Source: Hibiscus mutabilis
Lineage: Eukaryota; Streptophyta; Magnoliopsida; Malvales; Malvaceae
Assembly: GCA_019671005.1 (NCBI GenBank)
Contig: CM033744.1
Location: 16,794,128 to 16,858,127 of the forward strand
Direction: 5' to 3'
Length of the DNA: 64,000 nucleotides
The position numbers and the translations under genes are program-made. The first letter of the stretch is position 1; every line of letters begins with the position of its first letter. Below the pieces are notes generated by a model that did not search any database, was not told the origin of the DNA, and saw only the letters and a list, made by a program, of their open reading frames with translations. Positions 11,123 through 22,809 of the stretch are shown piece by piece.

Positions 11123-13674
11123 TATAACACCCTGATCCAGATCTGAAGTGTTACATTCGTGTCACCCAAAATCTGCCCTTCAAACTTCCAATTTAAAACC
11201 ATAAGTTTAGCATTCTTTTCAAAACATCAAATCATCGATGATTCATTTAATTAATAAACAATATAAAAAAGTTTACAAAACAGAAGCTTGGAGTTTGAAA
11301 CACCGTATATCAAAATAATAATCCAAATATAGTTTACAGACTCAACCACTATAAGGTCTTATGAATAGAGTAGCCAAGACTAAAGATTAGGTAGTGTACT
11401 CTGACGTGAAGTGGTGCTAGGAAATCCCATAACGATGTGCTCCTCGATCATGATCAACCTACCAACTTACGCACACAAAAAATGATTCTGAACGTTGAGC
11501 TTATAATGCTTAGTGGTACATTTCTACTCTACCACAATTCCTGATTACCATAAAATAAGCATCTGAGACAAATATAGTCTGCAGAGCATGGATATGGCTT
11601 CACTATCTATGAGTCATCAACTACCCTACACAAGCTAGAGTTCTTAGATCACAAGCTCTACATGGCTTCAAATACTTGAGGTCACTCAGCCCCTCAAGGC
11701 TAATACATCCATAAGCTATCATACATGGCACACAAAGCCCAATCATACCCAATATATCATTAGATCTTCAAGGAAAAAGCACACAAAGTCAAAACCACGA
11801 ATCTAGAGTGAGGTTGGGTCATGCCGCATAAGAATATAAACTCTGGGTGAGATTGGGTCACGCAACATTGGAACATACACCCTGGGTGAGACTAGGTCAT
11901 AGAACATCAGAACATACACCCATACTCGGAATCCCCTTCGAGCATCTTTGAATGAGAATCGAGTCGTACAGCATCGGAAACCTTTATTCAGTATCCCTAA
12001 CCATGGTGTTGCAACACTTTCTCTTTGAGTTTCCAGATCGCATCATTCATCAATTTGACTAACCAAATGCCTACCTGGCAAACAAGCAACACGATCTCGA
12101 GGATCTCCCTATTGTTGCTAATCACCAACACATCATTTATCTCACATTAAAAAGTTGTTAATACATTATGGAGGGATACATTAATCATTCTCATTAATTA
12201 TCTCCATTTAATTCCCGCTATTCCATCAATCAAGATGACTCAACCATATAATTACTCACACGACACGCATCAATATCATAACAATTGTCTTGAGCTAATA
12301 AGCTACTATAGTTATCGAGTCACCCATCCATATTTCAAGTCTTTTTACTTATTATGTTCGTATAAATGAGCTAAATTCTTTTTTCTCAATTTTACAGCTC
12401 TTTTTTATAGCATAAGGGTTCTATTGGTTTGAACTTTATAATTTTTTAGCCCCCGAGGCATAAATCAATATTTTTGGGCATAATGCCTAGTGGGTACCAG
12501 TACTGGTCTTCGTGTACCGATATGGTACCCTTGGGTATTGGTACACAGCGTACCGACACCAAAATAGCTCACTAGAATTTTCCTTAACCTTAGCGAACAG
12601 GCACAGGTTGACTCATACCGATACGAATTTGCATGGCGTACCAGTACAAGTTACATACCGTACTAGTACCCCCTCTATTAGTTCGTCTAAAAAAATAGTG
12701 TTCTCTTAACCCAAAACTTTAGGGTACGGGTACAGGCTCCCCGTGCACTGGTACAAAAGCCCAAAAATAGCTTTCTAGGCTCGAGAAATTATCCCAAAGC
12801 CTCCAACTCGCAACAAACAACCCCTTAAGTTGATCATATAGTTTATGTTAGTTATTTATGGTGGTTTACTACCATTTTTACATATTATTAACACTAAATC
12901 TCAGATTTACGATAAACAAGCATTTTTCAAGCATATAAACACCTCAATCACCAAAATAGGCGACCTTAAACCATGAAAATCAAGCAAGACAATAACTTTA
13001 TGATTTTCAAGAAGAATAAGAGTTAGAGATGTACTGACCTTTTAGCAACAAATCTGAGTTTGAGTCATTACTCTAGCTCCTTTGAACTTTTCTCTGTAAC
13101 TCAAGCGTGAAGAAACCCTTAGATCACCTTCTTCATAAGCACCAAGTAAAATGAATCAAAGCTTGAAATAACAATTAAAGAAAGGTTTAATTAATAATTT
13201 ACACCCTCAAACAAATCAAAGGGAAATATTTATAAATCTTCCATAGTCACAAATCTTCCAAAAACCAATAAATGAAAAACTTACCTTCATAAGAAGAGAA
13301 GACTACTTTCCTGAAGCTTTCAAAATAAAGATCAGCATACTTGCATCTTGGACCTTGGGTTGAAGAAATGAGTAGCAAAGTTGATTCATTTAAATAAGAT
13401 GGCCATGGGTTTTCTTGAAGAGAAAAAAGGATGGAGGAAGATGAGATAAGAGAGAGGCGAAAAAGGTGAACTCACAAAAAGGGTTCTTATCCCATAAAAA
13501 TCCCACATCCCAACAAAAGTAACAAATGATGTAACTTCCACCGAAGCCCATGTGGCCAAATCCTCACCAAATATGGCCCAACTTGGCCTAACAGGTTCAA
13601 TTATCCAACCCAATGCAAAGGTCCATGACTCAAATCAATGCCCCATCATTGACTTAGAAATTCAGGTCATTACA
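11123..13674 (-). repeat. LTR-B, full length, minus orientation
   Basis: On the minus strand it starts TGTAATGACCTGAATTTC at 13674 and ends GGTGTTATA at 11123, about 2.55 kb. It holds an array of 'tgggtcacgcaac'-like units (11800-11930) and GTACCGATACG-type motifs (12490-12760). A minus-strand 5'-leader-like stretch ends in a splice-donor-like GGTAAGT near 13284. Short open frames at 12512-12709 and 13386-13613 are not genes. Confidence 0.8.
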
Positions 13675-13971
13675 TAATCCATTTTACAACTCCTATGTGT
13701 AGTGAGAGAAAGATGGGAGGCATCCAAGGAGGGTAAGAAGGTGAAGGCTTGAAGATATGAGCTAACGATCTTCGTTCTTTAGCTAGGAGTAATGGTTAGT
13801 AAACTACTAACTCCTTTGCCTTCATGGGCAACATAAATTTTGATTGCTTGTTGCTTGTTTTGATGTTTTGGTTGCTTGGGTGTTTAGAAGCTCTTTAAGG
13901 GCATAATTTGGGACTGATGTTAACAACATGTTAAAATGGTAGCATACCACCCTAAATAACTTCCATAAGAA
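13675..13971 (+). repeat. LTR-B, plus orientation, first part (split by the Tat element)
   Basis: The stretch with 'aaaatggtagcataccacc' at about 13930-13960 aligns with reverse-complemented 12868-12905. The similarity resumes at 21407 after the Tat insertion. The canonical LTR start is missing here, so the 5' end is truncated where it meets the head of the minus-strand LTR-B. Confidence 0.7.
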
Positions 13972-13976
13972 GTAGG
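13972..13976. other. Target-site duplication, left copy (GTAGG)
   Basis: Identical to 21402-21406 at the other end of the Tat-like element. Confidence 0.85.
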
Positions 13977-16499
13977 TGTAGCAACCTCAATTTTTCTTTG
14001 AAATTCAAATTAGAAGATAATGGGGTCGCTAGAAAAAGGAGTAATAGGGTTCCTTTCACTTTTTGTTTTTTTGGGAAGATATTTGGAAAATGAGGAGTTC
14101 TTTAAAAATTTGTATTTTTGAAAAAACATAAAACTTGTAGTCACCAGCGGCCACTGAGGTAGGCCAGACACCATAAAACCAAAGATTCGTTTGAAAGCAG
14201 GTTCGGGAGTCAGTTATGGATGGGGAAGGTTTTGGCACCCCACACCGCCCAAAAATTGGTACCAAAAGAAAAATATAATTACCTCTTTGTTAATATGAAA
14301 TTTTCCGAGTTAAAGTGACGATTAAATCGAAATTTGTTTATATATGTGAGTAGATTCTAAGGGCCCCATTATTTTAGAGTAAACGAAAAAAATCACCACC
14401 ACTACGACTCGTACTAACCACTATGACTGGTACTAGCCACATTTATTCTCGAATAAGAGGGCACCTCATTAGCAATTTATTCCGGATGCAACATAACAAG
14501 ACATGTCAAATAAGCATAAATATGATAAATATAAATAAAGGCATGAAACAAATGAACAAACAAAGGATTCAAACATCAAATATTAAAACACTATACCATA
14601 TGAAAACGATACTAAATACATATAATAAGGTACTATACATATATATCTACAAATATATATACATATAAATATATATAAAAAGTTAGGTTTTGGCAATAGC
14701 CATATTTATATATTTACATTTAAACTTTATGTTCTAATATGCATAAAACATATGATATATATACTTATATATAAACCATATATTATATACGAAACATATA
14801 GAATACATATATACATATTAAAACTGTATATTATATACTGTATAAAAACCATATATTATATTATCATATACTATAAAAAACAATTATAATATATGTACAA
14901 ACCATATATCGTATACTATATAAAAAACCATATATTATATACCATATAATATAAAAATTTCAAACCACATTATGCACATATCCACATCATAATAGAGAAA
15001 GAATACTAAATAATAGTAAATGAGACTAAAAATTAAATATGTATGATAAAATGGGTAAACAATGGTTTCATCAGTAGATTCAGAACCAAATTAAACAAAA
15101 TCTAAAATTAATAGGGCTAAACAAGGGATTAAACCATTTGAAATACAGATTAAGCTTAATAAGGACGAGTTTGAAACATTTTTTAAAATTTGAGGGACCA
15201 TGAGTGTAGTTTAAAAGGCAGAAGGGTTTCAGTGGGGATTTCGAAAGCGCAAAGGCCCTTAAAACTGGAAATAATCCATTTGTTTTTTTTAAACTGGTAT
15301 AAAAACCTATTTTTTCTAAAAATGGAAAATTTTCAAAATATTTCTCCAAAATCTCTGAAAACGCTCTCCATCTCTTTCATCCCCTGATGAATGCTGCCGT
15401 TCATCAGGCATAAGCCCAGAAACCACCGTCCCTCTGCCACGTCAGCCGTCGCTCACCGACAGCCGACAAAGCAAAAAATGGACCAAAACGTTTCTCTTTT
15501 TTTAACCCAGATCTGAACTCGAATCCTTTCAAAACGATGAACCCTTTTTTGTTTTGTGAGAACATACCAAAATCCCCTTTTTCTTTTGAAAAAAACTAAA
15601 CTTTCTGCTTGCCTTCCCACCGATTCACCATGCACGGCCTCAAGGAGGCAGGAGGCTTATCGTTGGTGAGGGAGGGTAACAGCCGCGAGGGAAGATAAAT
15701 CGTCGAAGGTAAAAAAAACTGAAACCCTAATTTCTATATGTATGCGCATGGGAACGTGACGGTTCCAGAGTGTTCTCCTGAGGCAATCTAGACCGTTAGA
15801 TCCATTCTGGATCCAACGGTATATGACTGGCTGCGCGCAAAACAACATGGCATTAGGATTTATCTAATGTAATTAGGATTTTTAGGGTATTTGGGCTCCA
15901 AGTGGGCTGTGTATGTGTATACTGTTTTTGGGTTTTTGCACCTTGTAAATGGACTGTCATGACTAATAAACTGTGGGCTTTATTTAATTAAATGTATTTT
16001 TATATATTTTTGTTTTTAGTTTAATAATAATAAATAATATTAATAATATTAATGACAATGTAATAATAAAATATAATAATAATAATATCTACAATCGAAA
16101 ATGATAAAATAACTACCAAATAAAAATAAAAATAATATATAATAATAAAGCCAAAGTAGTTAATAATAATGATTATAATATAATAACTACCAACGGTGAT
16201 AATATAAGTATATGGTAATAATACTAATATAAGTATACTAATACTGTTTTGGGGTTTTTAAATATAATGACATATAACCTGATATTAGTAATACTAATAA
16301 TAAAAGTAATATATTAATAATAAACAAAAGATATAGAAAATTATATGTAGTAATGATATTAATACTAATAACAATATTTTTTTGTTTTGTATTATATTAT
16401 ATAAAAAAACAAGGTAATAACAACCAAAGCCCGTTATTTCGAATATTCACAAAAATGAAAAAAAATGCGCTAACACCCCGGATAAAATTAGTGATTACA
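13977..16499 (-). repeat. 3' LTR of the Tat/Ogre-like element (2523 bp)
   Basis: Ends are TGTAATCAC (at 16499) and GCTACA (at 13977) on the minus strand. The 15887-16499 part recurs at 20791-21401 in the same orientation. The block near 14150-14260 (CGGGAGTCAG, GGCACCCC, 'attggtacc') is a signature I recognise from plant Tat-type LTRs. ATAATA-rich sequence fills 16010-16350. Open frames here are spurious. Confidence 0.82.
14580..14960. repeat. AT-rich degenerate tandem repeat in the Tat LTR
   Basis: Almost pure A/T with repeated 'accatatattatatac' units. It lies inside the LTR and has no coding potential. Confidence 0.75.
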
Positions 16500-16516
16500 A
16501 CTACCCATCTTTGCTT
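16500..16516 (-). other. Polypurine tract of the Tat element
   Basis: On the minus strand AAGCAAAGATGGGTAGT directly precedes the LTR start at 16499. It is purine-rich but interrupted by a few pyrimidines. Confidence 0.6.
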
Positions 16517-16592
16517 GTCCTTGTGGAACAAGAATAAAGCAAAGACCATAAGCACTAATTTTATCCGACTTTTCTGTCTGAAGATTCTGATT

Positions 16593-17050
16593 GCGAGTTC
16601 CTCCTATATAGAACTGTTCACCCTTTCTCTTCCTGAAATTCTAGAGCTATGAGTATCTGCTTCCTTCGCTCTAAAGTTCTTGATCTATGGGTATCTGTCC
16701 ATCTCGCTCTGAAATCTTTGAACGTATTGGTCCCTCCTATATAGAACCTTTCACCTCGAAGACCTGATGTTGAGTTCTTGAAACTCCTCGCCTGAAATCC
16801 CTGAGCTATGAGTATTTGCCTCATTCACTCTGAAATCTTGAAGATGTCGGTGCCTCCTATATATAACTTTTGACCTTGAAATCATGATGTTTTGAGTTTT
16901 TCCTATATAAAACTCTTCGCTTGAAGTTCTTGAGCTACGGGTCCTCTTATATAGAACTTTTGACCTTGAAATCCTAAAACTACGAGTTTTTCCTATATAA
17001 AACTCTTCGCTTGAAGTCTTTGAGCTACGGGTCCCTCCTATATAGAACAT
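16593..17050. repeat. Imperfect tandem repeats with CCTATATAGAAC motif
   Basis: At least seven copies of CCTATATA-G/A-AAC (about 16603, 16735, 16853, 16902, 16947, 16992, 17036) lie in repeating text with 'gagctacgggt' and 'cttgaaatc'. They are in the 3' untranslated part of the Tat element, where Ogre/Tat elements are known to carry variable tandem repeats. Open frames here only reflect the repeats. Confidence 0.75.
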
Positions 17051-17059
17051 TTCACCCTC

Positions 17060-17470
17060 TTCTTCATGAGGCTACAGACCAAATTAAAGGATTCACGCCA
17101 ACACGGCTACCAATAAAATCTACCTATTCTTTATGAGGCTTTAGACCACATAAAAGGATTTACGCCAATACGGCTACCAATAAGATCTACCTCATCTTCA
17201 TGATGCTTCAGACCACATAAAAGGATTCACGCCTACACGGCTACCAATCGGGAATCTTTAATAAGATCTACCTCTTCTTCATGAGGTTGCAGACCAAATA
17301 ACGGGATTCATGTCAACACGACTACCCACCAAAAATCGTTAGTAGGATCTATCTCGTCCGCACAAGGTTGTAGACTAGATAATGAGATTCACGCCAACAC
17401 GGCTACCCATCAAGAATCTTTAATAAGATCTACCTCTTCAACATTAAGTTGTAGACCAAATCCTTGGTAA
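17060..17470. repeat. Tandem repeat, about 67-82 bp units
   Basis: Five units carry ACGGCTACC or ACGACTACC, at about 17103, 17170, 17237, 17317 and 17399. They are joined by 'gattcacgcc' and 'aagatctacctc'. Later units carry a 14-15 base extra segment ('gaatctttaataag'). Confidence 0.78.
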
Positions 17471-17789
17471 TCTTAAAGTATCTTATAGAAAGAGGCATCT
17501 CACTTAGAGACCACTAGAATACCTTGACTAAATGCCCCAGCTTCGAATCATCCTGGCATAAAAAGATTCTCGTCGCTTCCAAACATCTGAAGATTGAAAG
17601 TCCTTTGGAAATCATGCAAGTCAAAGGGATCTTGATTCTTGATTGATATCTATTTTTCCTCTAATGAAGCTGTAGATCAAATCATTTAACAATCTTCAAA
17701 CACATGTTTAAAATAAACAAAATGCTATGATGGTATGAGTTAGCATGCTCCTAACATGAGGACGTCTAATTGCAAATGATGCATGAGTG

Positions 17790-18700
17790 GAGTCATTTTT
17801 TGAACCATTGGGGAAAGACCCTTGTTTTTTGGTTGTTCACCCTTAATTTCCATGGGCTTTCCATTTTTGCTGGATCTTCATTTTTATCCCTTCTTGAAAG
17901 GGTGTTGCTAACTTGCATTGGTCGGAACACAGTCTGTCATTGCCCGAATCTCAACTCTAGATCATTGCCCCTAGTTCACTTGGGCTTAAATGTTATCTCT
18001 TCAATGACTCTTCATGACAAATCTTCTTCATTCTCAACATTGGGGTGAGCACCATGACCCCCAAATTTCTAAGCTTTCCGTAATTCGATAAGGTCTAATT
18101 TTTAATTTCCTGAACCAAACAAGGTATTTCTTCTATCTTTATTGAATCTTCAACTTTTGTTTCGTTCTGAAAGGTCGTTGTTGTCTTACACTGGTCATTC
18201 AGAATCTATCATTTTCCATCTTGTAACATTGCCCTCCTCAACTTGGGCTCAACTGTTACCTCTTCTAAGACTCTCCACAACAAGCCTTCTTCTATTTCAA
18301 CATTGGGGTGAACATCATGCCCCCCAAATTTCTAATTTTTTTTTGTAATTTTCAACAAGGTCCCAATTCTTTATTATTCTGAACCATACAACACATTAAG
18401 GCAAAAAAGACATTTCAAATCTTTGAACTATCTAGCGTATGAAGTCTTGTTATTATTCATTATTCCAATCACTAATAAATTATTCCTTTGTGCTCGGTCA
18501 ACCATATATTTCCTTGACCTAAAAATCCAACCACAGGGCCTCTTAGTGAAACATTCTCCTTCCTTACCTTGGTAATTTCTCATCTCTCTTTTTTTCTATC
18601 CAATCGGAATGATCTTTCTTCTATCTCAACGGTAGGCTAAAAACATGCCCCCTAAGTCTCCAAATTTTTTTTCTTCAATAGGATCCAATCTTTAATTTTC
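17790..18700. repeat. Tandem repeat, about 270-330 bp units
   Basis: Three diverged units are recognised by 'ttggggtgagcaccatg' or its variants followed by 'ccccccaaatttct' (about 18040, 18305, 18630). Each is followed by 'caaggtc' and 'ttctgaacca'. Open frames at 17770-18048 and 18142-18348 are repeat-derived and resemble no protein. From 18700 to 19320 I see only pyrimidine-rich non-coding text. Confidence 0.65.
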
Positions 18701-19344
18701 TGAATCAACCAAAGCATGACGACAGACACTCACTTTGAGTCCTTGTACCGTGTAGCATACTATGGTTTGCCATTATTCTCTTCAGGATCACTGAAAGGTT
18801 TTGTATTAGGTTGATCATGTACATCCTTGACCTTGCATGCTAAACTCTATTCTTACAACAATACCTTATTCTTTCTATTTCTCTCTTTTTCTTTTTTCTC
18901 TGTTCTTTTATTTTTTCTTTCTCTTATTTTTCTTTCTTTTATCCTCTCTTTCTTTTCATCTATATGTCAATTTTCTAATTAACTTCAACAAATGATGCTT
19001 TTTGGGTTAATATAGAAAATCAAAATTAATAGAAAAAAGAATAGAATGCCCCAGATATCAAATGCAATAGCGTCTTAGATTCAATCCCCCGATGATCAAT
19101 AGCTTGCCTCTAAATGTTGTGGCGATATTTAAAGTTGTGGAATTCCTCCCATATTGCTCGGTTCATCCTCATGATTATGGTATTTGCTTAGTATGTTCGG
19201 AAACTACTACTTCTAGTTATCATTGCTTTTCTCCAAAAAAATTATAGGTTTTCGAATTTGCTTAACACATGGAGTGCAAAAATATCAAACTGAGAATTCT
19301 TAGTACAAATTTATTCTCCCAATTGTAATTAATATTGTATCTGT

Positions 19345-19560
19345 GTCTTTAAAGAGTCATCTCTGACGCTAGGGTATTGAACAGGTGCAGCATATCTCCT
19401 TATTAGATTTGTTCTCCCCCCACAGCTCCATCAGGATGCTCCGAGATTTATTTAATTGTTCATTGATTTTAGAAATTTATCCTTGATGCTAGGGTATTGA
19501 GCAGGTGAAACCTAGTTCCTTATTAGATTTGTTTTTTTTCCCACAGCTCCATCAATTGTT
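19345..19560. repeat. Two direct copies, about 123 bp apart
   Basis: 'gctagggtattgaacagg' followed by 'ccttattagatttgtt' and 'cacagctccatca' occurs near 19370 and again near 19493. From 19560 to 20120 I see pyrimidine-rich and mixed non-coding sequence with no recognisable feature. Confidence 0.7.
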
Positions 19561-20120
19561 CATTTCTTGACAGATTTTTCCTTCTTCTTTTTCTTCTTGT
19601 TCTTCTTCTTTTAAGAATTCTAAAGTTTAAACAACTCCATCGGTCTTTCCTAGGAGATTTTCTTATCATCAAACATCATCGAAGGAGTAGTCGTCTTACT
19701 TCTCGTGCTTTACCGACCAGAGCGTGCTATGCAGGGAATCCTACTTCATCGTGATCACAACATTCAATTGATCTTTTTATTAGAATCAATGCCACATCAT
19801 GCACGTGATATCCAGGGACCTCTTGGGGGTAAGAAAGGATATACATATATATTTAATTAAAAGATGCATCCTTTCATTGAAATGGAAAAGGCAAACATAA
19901 CATGAGCCCTTAAAAAGGTATTTGCTACTTTCGAGCAAACAGTAGCAAAGTTCATTACACACATCAGAGAAAACAAGAAAAAAATAAGAAAATGACAAGA
20001 CCTAAAAACATGGATAGGATACACTAGAAATCCTCAACCATTACAACATCGGTCATTCATCCCGACTCTTCCATTCTTCCCAAAAACTCAGCCTCTTTGT
20101 TGAACTTAGGTCTTCCATTC

Positions 20121-20795
20121 TCAAAAGAAAGTATCCATTTTCTTAATAAGTTCATAGATCTTTCCCTTCAAAAACACACACTCTTCCGTTGTATGGTCAA
20201 AGTCACCATGATGATACCCGTATGGAACCCTGGCACGAAACACATTAGGATTGAAATAAGCATATCGTTTCATGTGAGGTATCCTCAAGAGTTTATTTTG
20301 AACTAACAGGGGCAAGAGCTCTGAATTTGACATCGGGAATAACATCTTCGTCCTCTTGTTACTCCCTTTTGCATCTTTATCATGCATCTTAGCATTCATT
20401 GTTCTCCTTTTCCTTAAACAGAATTCCTCTTTCTTCAGAACATTATTATGAAGAACTATCACTTCTGTGGACTTTTCTAGAACTACTCCTAACTTTTTAA
20501 GCGGGTTTAGAATAAAGCTTTCCATGGAATAGTTATGATCATGAGAATTGCTGACATTTTCAGATTTCGCTGATGTCGGCAACATTACTTTATTGACCTG
20601 ATCTTCCTCCAATTTTATAGTGCTGGCCACAGTATGGAAATTAATGTTTAGACTAGGACCCGTTCTCTCAAACTCTACCACCCCAAGATCTAGAAGGTGC
20701 AGAAATTTATGCTTCAAGCTCATACATCTCTTGATGGAATGTCCTCAAATTCTGGCATGGTAATCACAACGATCTTCCTCATTGAACCATCTCGG
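20121..20795 (-). pseudogene. Gag C-terminal region, Tat/Ogre-like
   Basis: An open frame of 200 codons, extended upstream through one stop into related sequence. Two knuckle-like motifs are visible: CDYH-X5-GHSIKRC followed by SLKHKFLHLLDLG just upstream of and into the frame, and YGYHHGDFDHTTEEC-X2-LKGKIYELIKK near the end. In the second motif the first Cys is Gly and GH is DH. This paired C-X2-H...C-LK-K-LI layout is what I know from Tat-lineage gag proteins. The frame starts at the junction with the truncated 5' LTR, so the gag N-terminus is lost. No protease follows. Confidence 0.7.
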
Positions 20796-21401
20796 ATTTG
20801 GGCTCCAAGTGGGCCGTGTATGTGTATAATTTTTTTTGGGTTTTAGCACATTGTAAATGGACTATCATGACTAAAAACTGTGGGCTTTATTTAATTAAAT
20901 GTATTTTTATATATATTTTGTTTTCTATTTTTAGTTTAATAATAATAAATAATATTAATGACAACGTAATAATAAAACAGAATAATAATAATAACTACAA
21001 TCGAAAATAATAAAATAACCACCAAATAAAATAAAAATAATATATAATAATAAAGCCAAAGTAGTTAATAATAATGATTATAATATAATAATTACCAACG
21101 ATGATAATATAAGTATATGGTAATAATACTAATATAAGTATACTAATAGTGTTTTAGGGTTTTTAAACATAATGACATGTAGCCTGATATTAGTAATACT
21201 AATAATAAATTAATTTATTAATAATAAACAAAAAGATATAGAAAATTATATGTAGTAATGATATTAATACTAATAACAATATATTTTTTTGTTTTGTATT
21301 ATATTATATAAAAAACAAGGTAATAACAACCAAAGCCCGTTATTTCGAATATTCACAAATATAAAAAATGGGTTAACACCCGAATAAAATTCGTGATTAT
21401 A
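20791..21401 (-). repeat. Truncated 5' LTR of the Tat element
   Basis: Parallels 15887-16499 throughout ('gggctccaagtgggc' to 'gtgattata'). Only about the first 610 bases of the 2.5-kb LTR remain. The cut end joins gag, so the rest of the LTR, the primer site and the leader are deleted. Confidence 0.82.
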
Positions 21402-21406
21402 GTAGG
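21402..21406. other. Target-site duplication, right copy (GTAGG)
   Basis: Identical to 13972-13976. Confidence 0.85.
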
Positions 21407-22809
21407 ATCGAGTAAGGGATTAATGGTTGCACTTTGGGGGCTTTGAGAGTGATTTTTCAAGCTTAAGAAGCCATTTTTGGGCTTCAATACTGGTACACAG
21501 GGAGCCCATACCGGTACCCTATTATTCTGGGTTTAAGAACACTATTTCATTAAGATAAAATGAGAGAGGGGTACCGGTACGATGCTTAACCTATGCCGGT
21601 ATGCCATGTCAGTCCTATTACTAGGGCTTGACTTGCACTGGTATGTTAAGGCTTGGAAAAATTCTAGTGAGCTATTTTTGTATCGATTCGCTAGGAGTAC
21701 TGATACCCAAGAGTACCGTACTGATACGCGAGGGGCAGTATCGATACCCACTTGGCAACCTAACCAAAAATATTAGTTTTGAGTTTGAGGGGCTGATAAT
21801 TCGAGGACTATGATCTAATAGACTTCTAGTGTGGAAAAATAAATTATAAAACTGAGAAATTGTTATATCACTCACATATACGAGCATAATGTGTAACAAC
21901 TTGGTAAAACCTTGAGTGGATTGTTGTAATAGCAACCATAGGCGGTCCTTGGTGGATTGGGTAATATTGTGTGTCATATGGTAGTCATGTCTATGTTGTG
22001 AGCTATTTTGGACACCTAGTTGATTGAGTCACTTTTGATTGATGTGATTTGGATACCTAGTGAGCCTGTTGCAACACCATGGTAAGTGGCATCGAATGTG
22101 TGACCCCGAGGCTATATGACATTAGGTCTCATTCATTGATACTCGGTAAGAGATTCTGAGTATGAGTGTGTGATTCAAGGTTTTGTGACACTAGATCTCA
22201 CCCCGAGTGTATGATCCCGAGGCTACATTACACCATGAGTCATTCTAGGTTTATGGTTGTACATATAATGCTTTGTGGGTATATGTAACTATTTATTGCT
22301 TTGTGTTTGGGTGAGTATGGTAGCACCACTTGTGATTATATGCCATGATGTCATATATAGCTGCATGCTCTTATTTATTATTTGCATAAAGCATGGTTGA
22401 GTGGGAGTTTACCCATTGAGCTTTGTTAGCTCAGCGTTTGAAATCGTTGTTTCTGTTCGTAGGTCATTATGTTGTTCATTACATTGGAGGAGCACCATTG
22501 GAAGTAGGATTTCAGCATCAACTTTTGTCAGAGTACTATTCTTAGATGTAATGGGCTATGTATCTGTAAGGCCTTATGTTTTGTATTGTAACTCGTATTT
22601 TAGATTTATGTTGTGTAAGTCGAACATTTTAAATACTTGTTTAAAAAATGAGAGCTCTCGTTTAAACGTTTAAATACTTGTTTTGGTTGAATTATTTTGG
22701 ACTTAATATATTTTATGGAAAGGTTGTGGATTGGGCTAAATTGGGTCAATTTTTTGGTAATGGGTTGGGCTTGAGGTCCAAATATGACATCAGAGTTGAA
22801 GGTGTTACA
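21407..22809 (+). repeat. LTR-B, plus orientation, second part
   Basis: Continues 13675-13971 after the Tat insertion. It matches reverse-complemented 11123-12870, e.g. 'ccatttttgggctt' with the GTACCGGTAC-type motifs. It has an array with 'gaccccgaggctatatgac' units (22090-22240) and a TGAGCT-ttgtt-AGCTCA hairpin (22417-22433) followed by TTCGTAGG. It ends GGTGTTACA at 22809. No primer site follows, so this is a 3' or solo LTR end. Confidence 0.78.

Larger units (their letters stand above)
13977..21401 (-). mobile_element. Tat/Ogre-like Ty3/gypsy element, internally deleted
   Basis: Bounded by perfect GTAGG duplications and nested in LTR-B. The minus orientation is set by the LTR ends (TGTAATCAC...GGTTGCTACA), the purine-rich tract at 16500-16516 and the gag remnant. 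In element order it holds a 5' LTR cut to ~610 bases (20791-21401), the end of gag (20121-20795), about 3.6 kb of non-coding sequence with several tandem-repeat blocks, and a complete 3' LTR (13977-16499). I find no protease, RT, RNase H or integrase. The assignment to Tat/Ogre rests on the CX2H...GHX4C-type gag motifs and the repeat-rich untranslated region. Confidence 0.8.

Noticed and set aside
10404..13674. An inverted-repeat DNA transposon (Foldback or MITE-like)
   Set aside because: The arms are recognisable LTR-B sequence with a primer site between them, so two LTR pieces in opposite orientation explain it.
13977..16499. The same LTR read in plus orientation, starting TGTAGCAACC
   Set aside because: Both ends permit either reading, but the gag remnant and the purine tract at 16500-16516 both fit minus orientation.
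16618..17050. Two minus-strand frames with repeated 'FYIG-TR' text that look like a repeat protein
   Set aside because: The repetition comes from the DNA-level tandem repeats, in an untranslated region of the Tat element. Units carry no conserved reading frame.
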